Of a DNA stretch of 49,290 nucleotides, positions 1 to 11,432 are shown piece by piece; positions within the stretch are counted from its first letter, which is position 1; every line of letters starts with the position of its first letter. A model generated the notes under the pieces. It made no database searches. It was not told the DNA's origin and saw nothing but the letters and a program-made list of their open reading frames with translations. The position numbers were made by a program, and so were the translations under genes. Origin of the DNA: Gnetum montanum (taxonomy: Eukaryota; Streptophyta; Gnetopsida; Gnetales; Gnetaceae). The stretch covers positions 272,983 to 322,272 of the forward strand of contig MNCI01029667.1 in the NCBI GenBank assembly GCA_015680685.1, given 5' to 3'.

Positions 1-2250
1 ATTTGCAACTCCTTCAGGTAGATCTCCACTCTATTATAGGCATCTATTCCATCAATAATTGGCTGCCACACTTCTCTTCCTTACTGGAGTTACTAGAGGG
101 TTCATTTACTTTTCCCTTATCCATTTGAATATGCTTCTCATTCACTTCGTTCTGCAGGATAACCTGGTCTCTATAGTGATTCTTGATTCTTTCAAATTTA
201 AGAGCCTCATTTTTCTAAGTGGTAATCTCAATGGCAGATTTCTTGCGTAAGGCTTAGACTTCCTCCATAAATAGATTATAATTATCCATAGCCAATTTCC
301 TTAATTTTTATTTACCCTAGCAAGCTACTCCTACTATTTATGAATGAATTCTTGCATCTATTATTTTTGTGCATCAACATTATGCAGGTGATGATTTTCT
401 ACGATTAGTGATTTGTTTTCTTAGTGCATCTGAACCAAGTCTTTTTGAACCAAGTAGGTTCTTACTTCTGCTATGGACTGGTTGAAGATGATCGTCATTA
501 TTTCTTCCTCAGCTTATTTTAATCATCCTTAAAGCTATTGAAAAGCTTCATCTCTAGTTATTGTTGGGTTAAGGAGTGTAGGGTTAGCAAAATGGGTTAG
601 CAACTTTTGTGATCAAGCATTGGTTTTGTACTTGAGCCATTTCAAGTTGCCCCTCCAAGATGATGCATTTACCCTTTGCTTCCAATAGCTCCAACTGGGT
701 TATAATAATATTGTCTAGAAAGATATTTGAAATCGATTGCCTGGTTCCCACCAGTTGATCCAATAGCTCTTTGTGTTGGAATGCACTCAATCTTTCACTA
801 ACCATGCCTATGAACATCTACACATATTGAAATGCAAATACATCTAGTACAAACGCCACAGGTGCATTCAGTGCTTCAGCAATTTGGTTAGCAACTACTT
901 CAACAGTAGTTCCTTGTCCTTGGTGCTACATCACCAACATAGTTGCCCCCTCACCTTCCTCCAAGCACATCAAAAAAGAGGCAGCATTCCTAGAGATTTC
1001 TAGGAATAAATGGTGTTGAGATAGAGACACCATCACTTCTCAAGCATTGGGATTTGATCTGGTGGGCAACTACGTTTGTTGAGTAGAGAATATCAGTCCA
1101 CCTCTTTCCATCTAGCTAATTGTTAGAGCCAACTTATTAAGGTGACTCATCGCAAGTTGACATATAGATGGGTCTCCACCACTCATTCCTACACACTACT
1201 TCTACTCACGTAAGAGCTATTCTCAAATTTCACACAAGCGTTTAATGGCTACGCAGGCCTCCAGTGTTGTTTCTTGAGTAGGCAATGTAGGTGGCAGCTA
1301 CTGCTTCCCTTCTTTAAACATGATAGGTATCTTGTCCTTCATCATTTTAGACCATGAGGCTATAGGAGAATGCCTAATCTTGTCATTTGCATAGTGGATG
1401 ATCCCTGTCCTTTTTCAAAGTTTTCAAATGAGGCACAGGAAAGGCATGGTTTTCCTTCCATGTTCATTTGCTTTGAAACACTACTTAATCTCTAAATAGA
1501 TCAATTATGGAAGGTTCACTGATGCATGCTTGGGTGGAAAAGGTAGTTAGCTTGCTAGGCCTCACTGTCAGATTAATGTGATAGACCACTATGTTGAAGT
1601 ATACGTGTTTTTTCGATGTGAGTGAACTAAATTCCTTATAGTCAACCCTGTAACATCATTGGGTCCACTTCTTTTTGGCCTCAGGGTTAGCTTGCATAGA
1701 TAGGTCTACCAATTGTATCCTAGAATCACACAACCCAAGAACTTGCGTGATAACTTTAGCTGAGTAGGACACCTGAATGTCCTTGATCTTCACTATGGAG
1801 CTTACCCTTTTATTGCTCCAAAAGAGGTACGGCTCTCTCATGTACCACTTCCCACTAGAAGTGATGATTGGCCACATGGGAGAGATTTACAATTGTGTTT
1901 TTACTCCTACTGGAGCATGCTCTAAAAATGGCCTAAAGTTCAGTTTCTAGATAAGTGAATGTTGGATATCATAGGGAGTGATGGTATCAAGGTAGGCTTG
2001 TGTTAGTGTGATGATCCCATGCTGCTATTGTTCTATTGCAATTTCTTCTTTGAGAATCTATTTAATAGATTCCACTTTGGGCTTCTCTCAAAGAGGTCCT
2101 ATTACATGGGTTTCTTCTACTGTAGTTTGGGCATGTTCTTGTTGGCCCCTTCTAGTCCTAGGTCATTTCTTTCTTAGTTGTGATGGTCCTCCCTCCTACG
2201 ATCATTTCGATCTTGGCACCATCTATAATCACAACATAACCACAAGTTAG
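1..2250 (-). pseudogene. Decayed extra 3' ORF of gypsy element A (unknown function)
   Basis: Downstream of the pol genes of element A the minus strand keeps long coding-like stretches broken by stops and at least one frameshift. The best blocks are about 2230-1479 (contains KWYMREPYLFW and CYRVDYKEF) and 817-370 (Leu/Glu/Gln-rich, probably coiled coil, with QLELLEAKGKCIILEGQL). A diverged homologue lies at 42.4-43.56 and 45.72-46.04 kb. The two share amino acids across many silent differences, so this was once a selected protein. Many stops are TAG/TAA where Gln is plausible, as expected from cytosine deamination. Position after pol matches the third ORF of Athila-type elements, but I recognise no domain. 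The window edge cuts the C-terminal side and the 3' LTR is outside. The coding nature is fairly secure, the function unknown. Confidence 0.55.
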
Positions 2251-2970
2251 CAATTGTTGTCTAACATGAAACAATTGGGATACCTTATCTCCTTGGGATA
2301 GTTACACTTGGCTAAGTTGTGATTATGACAATTTAATCAGTTTTAATTATTATTTTATTTATTTTTTAATGCTAATAAGTCATTCTGAAGGATGTTGGGA
2401 AGGTTAACTCTTAAAACTTAATGGTTTCATATTGTTGTATTCATTAATCCTTTGGGGAAGTTAGAAAAAATTTTTTAAAAATCATCGAAAACCTTAGGTT
2501 TGCAGCCTCCATGATTAAGAGCTTACCTCTGATAGCTGCAAGATCAAAGAACGGAGTAATTTGGACAAATGGTTGAAAAGTTATGGGCTCTAGAAGGTTT
2601 TGGACTCTAAAAAAATGGTAAATAATCCCCTCTTGTTATGAAGCAAATGATAAAAAATTGCAAAGTATGTTGTGGCATATATAGAGTTTTTGGCTTGCGT
2701 CAACTAGGCGTAGTCGACGAGGTCAGCTGCATTAACTAGGCCTAGTCAATGTAGCTATTGACTATCATTGACTTTGCTAAAATGTTGAAAATATATGGAT
2801 TTTTTGAGTGAAATTGAAGTCAAATGGAAGCCCAAAAAGTCATGAACATGATGAAAATAGTAGAAGAAGGTGTTGGAGCTCAAAAAATTAGAAAATTGAG
2901 AAAATGGTTTGAAGAATGAACTTAATGAGAGTTTAAGGAGCACAGAGCAAGATACACAATGGAATATGTG
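2251..2970. other. Gene-free stretch with LTR-U3-like motifs
   Basis: I see no gene. 2290-2340 resembles 36494-36540 in element C (both carry a GCTAAGTTGTGATT core), so it is family internal DNA. 2670-2760 holds a TATATAGAG motif followed by TCAACTAGGC and AACTAGGCCTAGTCAA motifs like those in the U3 of the LTR at 10551-11432. No TGATGA/TCATCA LTR boundary could be placed here. Confidence 0.35.
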
Positions 2971-4440
2971 AAAGATAGGATTGTAGTAATATCTAAGGTA
3001 AGGGACTTAACTATCCAAAATAAGGCATATGCAAGTGGGTCCTCCCCATAGCAGGCACATGCCCTTTTTGCCCTTGCATAACCTCAACTAAGAAGTCCAT
3101 GAGCCCCAAAATCAATAAATGATCATGAAAAGTTAAGGACCAACCCAAAAGAATATATCCAAGAATTCCAACACATCAAAATAAGACATTGAGCATAACA
3201 TACAAATTAGCAGTGAGGTGAATTATGGTAGCATAGATGGATGACTGAGAAGATGGGATGGAATCTTGAATTCAGGTCATAATAAGTCCCTTGTGAAGTG
3301 TGTATTTAAAATGACCTACAAAGATCCATCCTTTGTCCAAACCAAAATCAACCTCTTTCAATGACTTTGCATCACCAGTCCAAGACCAATCCACCTCCTC
3401 AAGATATAAGAGTGCTCCAACAAATCATTCCATAAAGAGAAGAAAAAAGAAGTAGGAAGTGAGAGAGGGCCTTAGTTAGAGGGGACCTTCAGGCATGAGT
3501 AACATGTCTTTCTAGTCCCATAACCAAAACTTGTAGCCCATTTATTTGTCTAAGGGTGTGCTTTGAATTCCTATCATTTTTTTGTTTTTTTTTCCTATTT
3601 TTTTTCTTTTTGGATGGAAACCACACCATGAAAAGACTTTATTTGACTTCCTATAGTGGTTGACATAAGAATGCTAACTAGTCTATGAAAACACTCGAGC
3701 ACCGAAGTAAGTAGAAGAGCACATAGAGTATTGAGTCCCCTTGAAGCCACACCTTGTACAAACCTTTGAATCCTTCCCAATTCTAGAAACTACCAAGGTC
3801 ACAAATTTATTAAAAGTTTCTTTAATGAAAGGAACCTCAAACTTCCAAAATAAGGAAAACCATAGAGTTTGTGAATGTGTGGATGTCATGGACTCACTGC
3901 TTGTTCCATGAAAAATAAACCATGTCATAGTCATCACACATCATAATTCAAAAATAGAAACTAGACATTAATGATCACAACATCAAGCACAAACCATCAT
4001 TAGTAAACAGCAACAATGGCACTGTGTCCTATGGTAATAAAGCACTTTTATTAGCAAAAATAATGAAAATTCACACATAAAAAATAAAGTAAAGTATAGA
4101 ATATAAGAAAGTATAAAATAATTAAAAAAGGTAAAACATACTAACAATGTTGTAAAACAAAAAATTAAGAAAACCAATAGAATGCAAAACCCAAAGAAAA
4201 AGGTAAAAATCAATAAAGTATAAAACAAAAATGTGTAAAATAAAAAGTAAAAAACCAAGGATCCATGTGTGTGGTTAGCATGGGTGGCCATCTTTTCCAT
4301 GACTATGTTGGAAGGAGGAGATCTAAAAAATTGAACATGGTTGTCCATCCATTGAGGTGGTAGTTGCACTGGCTTATTTTGGCTCTAGGAAAGGTATCAC
4401 TTGTTGGATGTTAACCAACTGCTTTCTATGTGGGCTCTCA
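2971..4440 (-). other. 3' noncoding region of element A
   Basis: This AT-rich segment lies between integrase and the extra ORF in element orientation. It aligns by eye with 36.76-38.07 kb of element C and, inverted, with 32.5-33.5 kb of element B, including shared blocks around the phrase GCATGAGTAACATG (3494) and around CTTTGAATTC (3561). Short ORFs in it are not conserved between copies, so I treat it as noncoding. It carries the hairpin listed separately. Confidence 0.5.
3555..3627 (-). other. Conserved stem-loop with A-rich loop (element A copy)
   Basis: On the plus strand GGTGTG (3555-3560) can pair with CACACC (3622-3627), and TTCCTATC (3568-3575) with GATGGAA (3613-3619) leaving one bulge. 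The loop is T-rich here, hence A-rich in element sense. The same layout occurs at 33157-33207 and 37404-37465 with a different inner stem sequence. Confidence 0.45.
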
Positions 4441-5470
4441 AGTTTGTAGATTAACATGGCCCTAGAGGAAAAGGTTTGATTAATTATATAAGGTCCCTCC
4501 CACAACGTTTGAAATTTTTTCTTCTAGGGTACATGTGTGGGGTTCTCGTAGAGAACCTTATCTCCCAGTTCAAATTTCACTTTCCGTATTTTAAGGTCAT
4601 GACATTACTTGTTGAATGCCTTATGCACTTCATTCAAAGATAGGGCTAATTGATTGTTATCTAGCACATTTAGGTTGATCAATCTTTCTATTTGTGCTAG
4701 ACTCAGGTTAAGGTCCAGATCATAGGCTGTTGAGAGTGTACAAACTTCAGGTTGAATTGAGAACATTGGAAGTTTTTCATACACTAGCTCATAAGGAGAG
4801 TAGCTAATAGGAAGTTTCCATATTGAGCAATAGGCCCAAAGGACTTCATTGAGTTTTGTGCTCCAATCTCTTCTATATTTGCTTATGGTCCTTGTTAGGA
4901 TCTTTATGATCTCCCTATTAGTTACCTCTTCTTGACCATTGGCTTGAGGGTGATAGGTTGTTGTTAATTTATGTTCGACCCCCAAGAATTGCATAAGTTT
5001 TCAAAAGGTGGCACCTGTAAACTGAGTTCCATTGTTAGAAATTAGTGCATGTGACACCCGAAACCTCACAACATTTTGTTGTACAAATCTAGTAGTACTG
5101 GATGATGTACAATTGGTAACAGCTACTACTTCTACCCATTTGGTGCAATAGTCAACTACTATGATGATACATGCCTTTCCATTGGACATGGATGTGATGG
5201 GACCCATGAAGTCAATGTCCCATACATCAAAGGGATCTAGTGGTTGAATCCACTATTGAGGATCCTTCATTCGATCAATCATCCCCTCATCTATTTGACA
5301 ACATTCACAAGATTGGACAAACTAGTGGGAATTCCTAAAGATTCTAGGCCAATAGTATCTTACCATTAAGATTTTTATGGTCATGCACCTCCCTACATAG
5401 TGGCCTCCACAAAGGCCTTCATGATCATCCTAGAGAACACATAGTTGATCTGCATCAAGGACACACCAAT
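4440..5470 (-). pseudogene. Ty3/gypsy integrase of element A, inactivated
   Basis: Minus-strand integrase read from about 5470 downward. The N-terminal HHCC zinc site is visible as HEG, GGH and CECC. The catalytic core follows with IDFMGPITSMSNGK (first Asp), then SNNGTQF where the second catalytic Asp is Asn, then YHPQANGQEEVTNRE (Glu kept). The C-terminal part has WEGPYIINQTF. In-frame stops, for example before the KLMQFLGVEHK block, separate the open pieces 5207-5001 and 4994-4605. The element would have inserted its own cDNA. Loss of the second catalytic residue and the stops make it dead. Its closest relative here is the integrase of element B at 31.33-32.45 kb on the other strand. The Athila-like assignment rests on the overall look of integrase and RNase H plus the Asp-type PBS. 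Confidence 0.85.
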
Positions 5471-5689
5471 GAACAAGGCCATTGATGCACACCTTATAAA
5501 GGTGTCCGTTGATTTCCATGAAGTACTTTGCCTGATGAAGAAATGGTTGTTTCTTCCTAAAGTCTAGACCTTGTGGCATCTCCTAAGTGAGAAAGTAAGT
5601 GAGAATGTTGTTGTACCATTTTATTTCTATGGGTACTTAGTCATTTATTTCTCCTATAAAGAGAAGTTTATTTGGAAACTAATTAGAGA

Positions 5690-6990
5690 GCAGGCTCTTC
5701 TCCTCTTTGTTATCCCATCTTAACCGAGAGAGATGGTCAACGATCACATTCTCAAATCCTTTTGGATCCACCATCATTAGATCGAATTCCTGTAAGATCA
5801 CAAGCCACTGTATGATACGTGGGCTCACTATTAACATGTTCATTAGGAAGCAGATGGCACTATGGTCTATGTGCATAAATACTTTATAACCAAGCACATA
5901 GTACCTAAACTTTTCAAGAGCATACACCACTGTCATTAATTCTTTCTCCATTATGGTGTAATTCAACTATGCACCCACAATGCTTTGGCTTGTATAGTGG
6001 ATGTAATATGGACATTTTTTATCATCCAACTAAGTAAGCATGGCTTCCAAGGCATAATTAGATGCATCAATCAATATGTGAAATGGTCTAGACTAGTTTG
6101 GTACCCATAGATTTGGATTTTCTACGAGTTTTTCCTTCAAATCTTGAAATGCCTATTCACACTCCTTAGTCCAAATGAATGGAGTATCTTTCTTTGTAAG
6201 CTCAACCAATGACTTTGAGATCTTAGAGAAATTCTCTATGAATTGTTGGTAGTAGCCAATGTGTCCAAGGAATGATTGGACATCTTTAACTATCTCTAGT
6301 TAGCATGTAATTCCTCAAATGATCCTTATCTTTTCTAGGTCTACCTCAACCCTTGCCTAAGTAATTCTGTGCCCCAGTACTATGCCCTCCCAGACCATTA
6401 GATGGCTTTTTTATTGAGCCTAAGGTTTGTTTTAACACATCTTTTCAAAACCTACTCAAGGCAATCCAGGGCTTACTCAAATGTAGCCCCATAGGTAGAG
6501 GAGTCATCCATAAAGAATTCTACCCTGCTACAAATCTACTATTGGAAAATACTAAGGAACAGGCATTGAAATGTTGCAGAGGCATTACACAAACCAAATG
6601 GCATCTTATAATATGCAAAAATCCCCTAGGAACTCATGAATGTTATCTTGGCCCAATCTTCTAGTGCAATTTGGATCTAGTTATAGCCACTATAACCATC
6701 CAAGAAGCTCTAATAACAATACCTAGAGATAGTATCCAACACTTGGTCAACAAATGGCAATGGAAAATGATCTCTAAATGTTTCCATATTCAGTAGCCTA
6801 AACTCAATGCAAACTAGCCACTTACCACCTTTCTTTGGCACAATTATGAGTGAGCTAACCCACTTACTATTTGCAATGGGATATATGAACCTTGCCTTGA
6901 GGATTTATTCTATTTCCTCCTTGATGGTCTGCTTCAATTTGGGGTTCAACCACCTCTATGGCTACCTTCTTGGCTTCATGGCCAAGTTGG
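5690..6990 (-). pseudogene. Reverse transcriptase-RNase H of element A, inactivated
   Basis: Minus-strand pol core. RT blocks read FRLLNMETFRDHFPLPFVDQ near 6815-6755, SFLDGYSGYN near 6700, and MPFGLCNASATFQ near 6600-6560. RNase H and its tail read NYTIMEKELMTVVYALEKFR, then IDHSAICFLMN, then LQEFDL and DHLSRL at 5966-5690. Several stops interrupt RT and only the RNase H stretch is open for about 95 codons. The LQEFDL...DHLSRL tail is typical of Ty3/gypsy chromovirus-unrelated (Athila/Tat-type) polymerases. The reading order integrase-after-RNase H confirms gypsy rather than copia. It would have copied element RNA into DNA and is now non-functional. Confidence 0.85.
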
Positions 6991-7149
6991 TGTAAATACA
7001 ATGTTGGCATATCCTTGGATCAATTCCCATCAGCTTAGGATATGACTAAGCAAAGGTTGTTAGCCATTTGTTGACAACCTACAACAACTTGTCTTCTTGT
7101 TTAGGAGTAAGATTTGCATTGATTATGACCAACTTGCTATTGTTTAAAA

Positions 7150-7900
7150 ATGTGTATTCCATGCTGGCTAGTAAGGTTTTTAACTCTAGGGGCTCTTACT
7201 TGAAATTATCATGGATTTCCAACTCTTCCTAACATGTATCATCATCTTCATCATCGGAGAGTTAGTGATGAACTTGCTCAAGTTCATCCATGCCTTTGAC
7301 ATAGACACATGTTAGGCTCTCAATTGATTTCATGCATAATGTGTTACTATCAAAGTCAGATGTCAGCCATTGGGTGCCCTCCTATTTTGTGACTACTAGA
7401 CACAAACACCTTTGGATCTCTGTTTCATGTGCACACTGATTGCATACTTTAAGGAATGTACTTTTGATGGACCAACTTTTCTGCACACTATATGCAATGC
7501 ATGAAACACAATTCTTCTCTAAGTATCCAAATTCATTTTTCTTAGAGATTTCTAAGGAGAGGTCCCTTATGCCCATTCGTGCATCAACCGTGCTTAACCA
7601 TGCCCTTCCCATAATGATGGGAAAGTCACCTTTAAAATTTTCAACCTTGATCACCAAGAAATCAATAGGATAAGATCACCCACTAACTGTGGTCATAATA
7701 TCCTCTACTAACCCCAAAGGGACAGTGATTGACTGGTCTACCAATTCCAAATAGATGTTGCTCTTCTTAAGAGGTGGTAAGTTTCAAGCTTTGTACATGT
7801 CATGGGAGCTAAGATTAACGCTAGAATCAAAATCAAGAAGGGCCTTGCATGGCTCATATCTAGTGATCTACAAGTAAATAAGATGACTTCATGGGTTAGA
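7150..7900 (-). pseudogene. Aspartic protease region of element A
   Basis: The minus strand from about 7870 reads a retropepsin-like block, ALLDFDSSVNL, in which the catalytic Asp is kept but the usual Gly two residues on is Asp. It is followed by LPPLKKSNIYLELVDQSIT and, in the open piece 7657-7382, GDFPIIMGRAWLSTVDA, which is the conserved flap-distal block also present in element B (29.2 kb). An acidic run near 7250 (DDEDDD) links it to RT. The protease would have matured the Gag-Pol polyprotein. Stops at 7381 and elsewhere show decay. Confidence 0.7.
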
Positions 7901-8589
7901 TCTTTTAATGGAAAGGTTGTCAGCCTTAATCCAATCGAAAATAGCATGAGTTAGCATCACAGTGCAAATCTGAGGCAGCATTTGGTTTGAAGGGTACTCG
8001 AATGTGTTTGATGTAGAGGATGAGGGTGTTGGAGATACAGGGTAACCAAACGCATTAGGTTGTAAGGGTTTAGGAGGACTGTTGGGTTAAAAAAATGGTC
8101 ATTTCCTAGATCGATTGTCCAAACCACTTGGCTAGAAGGTTGGTTGTGCATGTACATCCCTTGTAGCATTTCATTATTATAGCTATGAGGGAATTTTGCC
8201 CTGCATGGATGGAGCAAGAGGTAACTAGGTAGAGGGAAAAGGAATATGTGTAGATGGATGTGAAGGGTGGTATGGATATGGGTGCTCCCCATGAGTAGAT
8301 GATACTCTGGAGGGTAATAGTGATGCTGGAATGAGGTGTGGCTTGTAGAGCTTCATGGAGAAACGGGTTACTAAACATAGTACCTATATGGATCGCATTG
8401 TCCATAAGGATACTATTGTCTTAGCAGTGGCATTCCCCACGATTATGGTTAGTGCCACTATTGGTATTGCTCATATGGTTGTGGTGGAGCTCCACTTGGA
8501 TAATAATCTTGTTGTTGCTAGTGGAACTACCTTGGATTGCCTTGAGGATAAGGTAATCGTCTAGGTGCTTGCCTACATGCTAGTTAGGG

Positions 8590-10401
8590 ATTCAGTGCAT
8601 ACATCATAGACTTTTGTAAGTGTGACACTATAGGACAACATCCCTTTGGATGTTCATATTAACAAATGTCACAACAAGTATCACCATCAGAGTCTATCTT
8701 CCCAACTTGTTCTACTGTAGTAGCTTTACCCTTACCTCTCTGGTAGGCACGTTCAACTTCTTTCTGCCTCTTGCAATCACAATCACTATTTTGCTCTTTG
8801 GATGCTTCAGCAATCTTCATAGCAGTTTGGAATTTTTCATCCAAAGAGTCCCATAATTTATCAACCTTAGCCAAAATATCTGAAACAAATTTTTGGATGG
8901 ACAAGGTTTTTCTATTTACCACCTTGTCAAGTGGTGCATCCTCCTTTTTACAAAATTGGACCTCCCTTTTTCTAATGGAAGGATCCCTATCATACTCTTC
9001 TACACTTTCCCTTTTTTGCAACTCACCTTCTTCTTTATGACTTGCTCTATAAGCCTTTGGATTTGATGAGCTCTTAATTCAAATAGTCTCCCTTAGGCAT
9101 AAACCCCAAGAGCTCTTATGGTTTCTACTCTAAGCCCATCTATGATATGGCGGAGTTGTTCCCTATGAGAATAACCATGGCCAAGGCATCAATGTAAGAG
9201 AGAGTAATATCTACCCATGGCAGCATCCAAGGGTTCATGTGTTCCCTGTTTCTAGCCTTGGATTTTCCTTCTTAGATTGGACACTCTGGAGTACATTTAG
9301 TATTTTTTAGTGAATAACTCAAACATTTTACTCCATTGGAAAATAGATTCTGGCTCCAGGGACCGGTACCAGCTTTCTGCTTCCTTCTAGGAAAGAGCTT
9401 GAGTTTTTGCCAATCATTTTCAATGTTCTGCAAGGCATAGGCACCATGCAAAGCTTGTAAATGTGTCTATGATTCAGAGTTATATCCCCCCTCAAATCTT
9501 GGGATATTGTTCATGTCTAAGCACTTGATCCGACTATCTTTCACATGCCTAGTTGGGATCCTTACTACCTCTACAATGTTAAGCATGCTTCAAGTTGCCA
9601 ACAAAGGTTCATCATCATTATGATGTTGATAGCACTAATGATGGTTTCTACCACCCCTACATTCTTGGTGGCCTCCATGGTCATTATTGTCTCATTGATT
9701 ACCTTCATCATGATTATTTATATGATAGCTTCATTGGAATTAGCAGATGAAGAGGAATGTTCAAAATCGAATGAAAAGGATGAAGAGGAAGGTGGACCAC
9801 CACCACCACCATGGTGTCCATCACCACCTCTTCACTTATTAAAAATACCATCCTTAGATCCCTTTCCATCATGATGTTTGCCTGAGTCCCTACCTTGACT
9901 ATCACTTTTTCCTAAACTTGCTTTATTAATAGTGGATCGCAAGTTTAGGGCCACACCCTCATCACCAATAACAAGGGATGGAGAATATTCATGTTGAGAA
10001 CCCTCAAAGTGAGGAACCTCATTGTTAGTTTGATTTATTAAGAACAAGGGATTGGTGAAGTGTTTCCACTTCGCAAACTCATGGTGCTTCTCTTGATGTC
10101 GATCTCTCTTACATTGTGTTTTGGTGGGATGGTAGTCCCGAGTGTCATAACCATGCACAACATATTCTTCTTGAAGATCTGGGATGCCTAACTTTTTAAG
10201 AGTTTTAAATAGCATCCCGAGCACAGATCAATCAAGGGGCATTACAATGTTGCCCTCCATGTCATGCCATCACAACTACTCAATCCTAGTGTAGGATAAA
10301 GATGAAGTCCAATACATACTCATTGGAATAAGTATTACCACTTTGCACTCTTGTGGGACCAACGGTTTAACATCTTTACACATGTGAGAAGAAGAAGACA
10401 T
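8590..10401 (-). pseudogene. gag of element A, multiply interrupted
   Basis: Gag starts at a minus-strand ATG at 10401 (MSSSSHMCKD), about 130 bases inside the PBS, and runs down to a zinc-knuckle-like CDIC-x3-HPKGCC near 8645. Open pieces include 10224-9832 (EEYVVHGYDTRDYHPTKTQ) and 9021-8659, a basic, acidic-alternating segment before the knuckle. The knuckle spacing is C-x2-C-x3-H-x3-C, the same as in element B, so this is a family feature rather than damage. Stops and frame changes separate the pieces. The protein would have formed the virus-like particle. Homology is to gag of B (26368-28240), F (about 40500-38476) and C (41790-41160), all in this window. Confidence 0.75.
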
Positions 10402-10530
10402 TTTGCAACAAACAAAATAATCATTGTGCTTTTGTAATTGTATAATTAAGAATGATGTTGACCTTGAGGTTTGTCCAATGATATTAACAATATTTACTAA
10501 TCCTAGATAGCACATGTTTCAACAAACAGA

Positions 10531-10550
10531 GTCACCAGCAATGGCACCAA
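10531..10550 (-). other. Primer-binding site of element A (tRNA-Asp type)
   Basis: Directly inside the LTR the minus strand reads TGGTGCCATTGCTGGTGA. It matches the complement of the 3' end of plant tRNA-Asp (TGGCGCCGTTGCCGGGGA) except mostly for changes at CpG positions. The other family members here have equivalent sites at 26233, 40622 and 41940. Confidence 0.7.
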
Positions 10551-11432
10551 TGATGAGTAGCAAGGTAACCCTATTCCCAACAATATGAATCATAAAGCGT
10601 TCACATGTGATCCAGTCAAATTTTGTGGACTTTATAGTTTCCAGTGCACTAGTCTTCTAGAAAGTGAACCTTTCCCTAAGGTCATTCGTTGTCTTCCCAA
10701 TTACACTTGTGAAACTCAAGGGTATGGTTTAAGTGTAATTGAGGCACGTGATTTTTGTCATTTTGTATTTTATGGTTTCGGTGCTTGAAATAAACAAGAT
10801 GGATAAAGTAATTTAATACCTACTTTTAATCTAATAATATAACTACTATTCAATTAGTCCTAACATAAGTATCTGATCCCATTTACTGTACACATCCTGA
10901 ACACGTATAACATTGCTAGGTTACCAAGCGTTAAGCACTGCTAGGATTACTAAACATCATACGCAAGCTCGAAGTAGTCATACTTATGTGTACACTTACC
11001 TGCTACTTAGCTTATCTTGCTTAATTACTTAATTATCTTAATTACTAAAAAAATATGAAATAAATAGTGAAAAATATTAAATGCATGAATGAAACATTTA
11101 AACTATCCAAAATGTTGCAAGGTCTATCAAGAAGTTTGTCTTTATTTTCACACACACTATCATGCTCAAGTACAACAATGCTCGAATAAAGATCCGTACA
11201 CTCAATGACCCCTGCTACGGGCACTCAAGAAAATATTCAAACTCTCAAATGGAAAAAACTGCAAGAGCTTTACTACACTATGACTAACCAATGCCATAAA
11301 TGCAACTGGTGAGCAGATATTTATAAGTAAGAATAGATCCTACATCAACAGGGCCTAGTTGATGCATGAAATGATGCATCAATGAGGCCTAGTCAACAGG
11401 GCCTTGTTGATGCAGCCAACCACAACTCATCA
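10551..11432 (-). repeat. 5' LTR of element A
   Basis: An 882-bp LTR in minus orientation, bounded by TGATGAG at 10551 and CTCATCA at 11432 (inverted termini). The PBS adjoins its low-coordinate side, so in element sense it is the 5' LTR. A TATA-like TATTTATAAG lies near 11318. Upstream of it (element sense) is a cluster of TTGATGCA and GGGCCTAGTTGATG motifs. The base after it, 11433, continues another LTR of the same family in mid-sequence, which shows A inserted into an older LTR. The matching 3' LTR is outside the window. Confidence 0.75.

Noticed and set aside
7957-8405. Minus-strand His/Ser-rich and Pro-rich frames between gag and protease of A
   Set aside because: They correspond to the variable gag-protease linker in shifted frames, not separate proteins.
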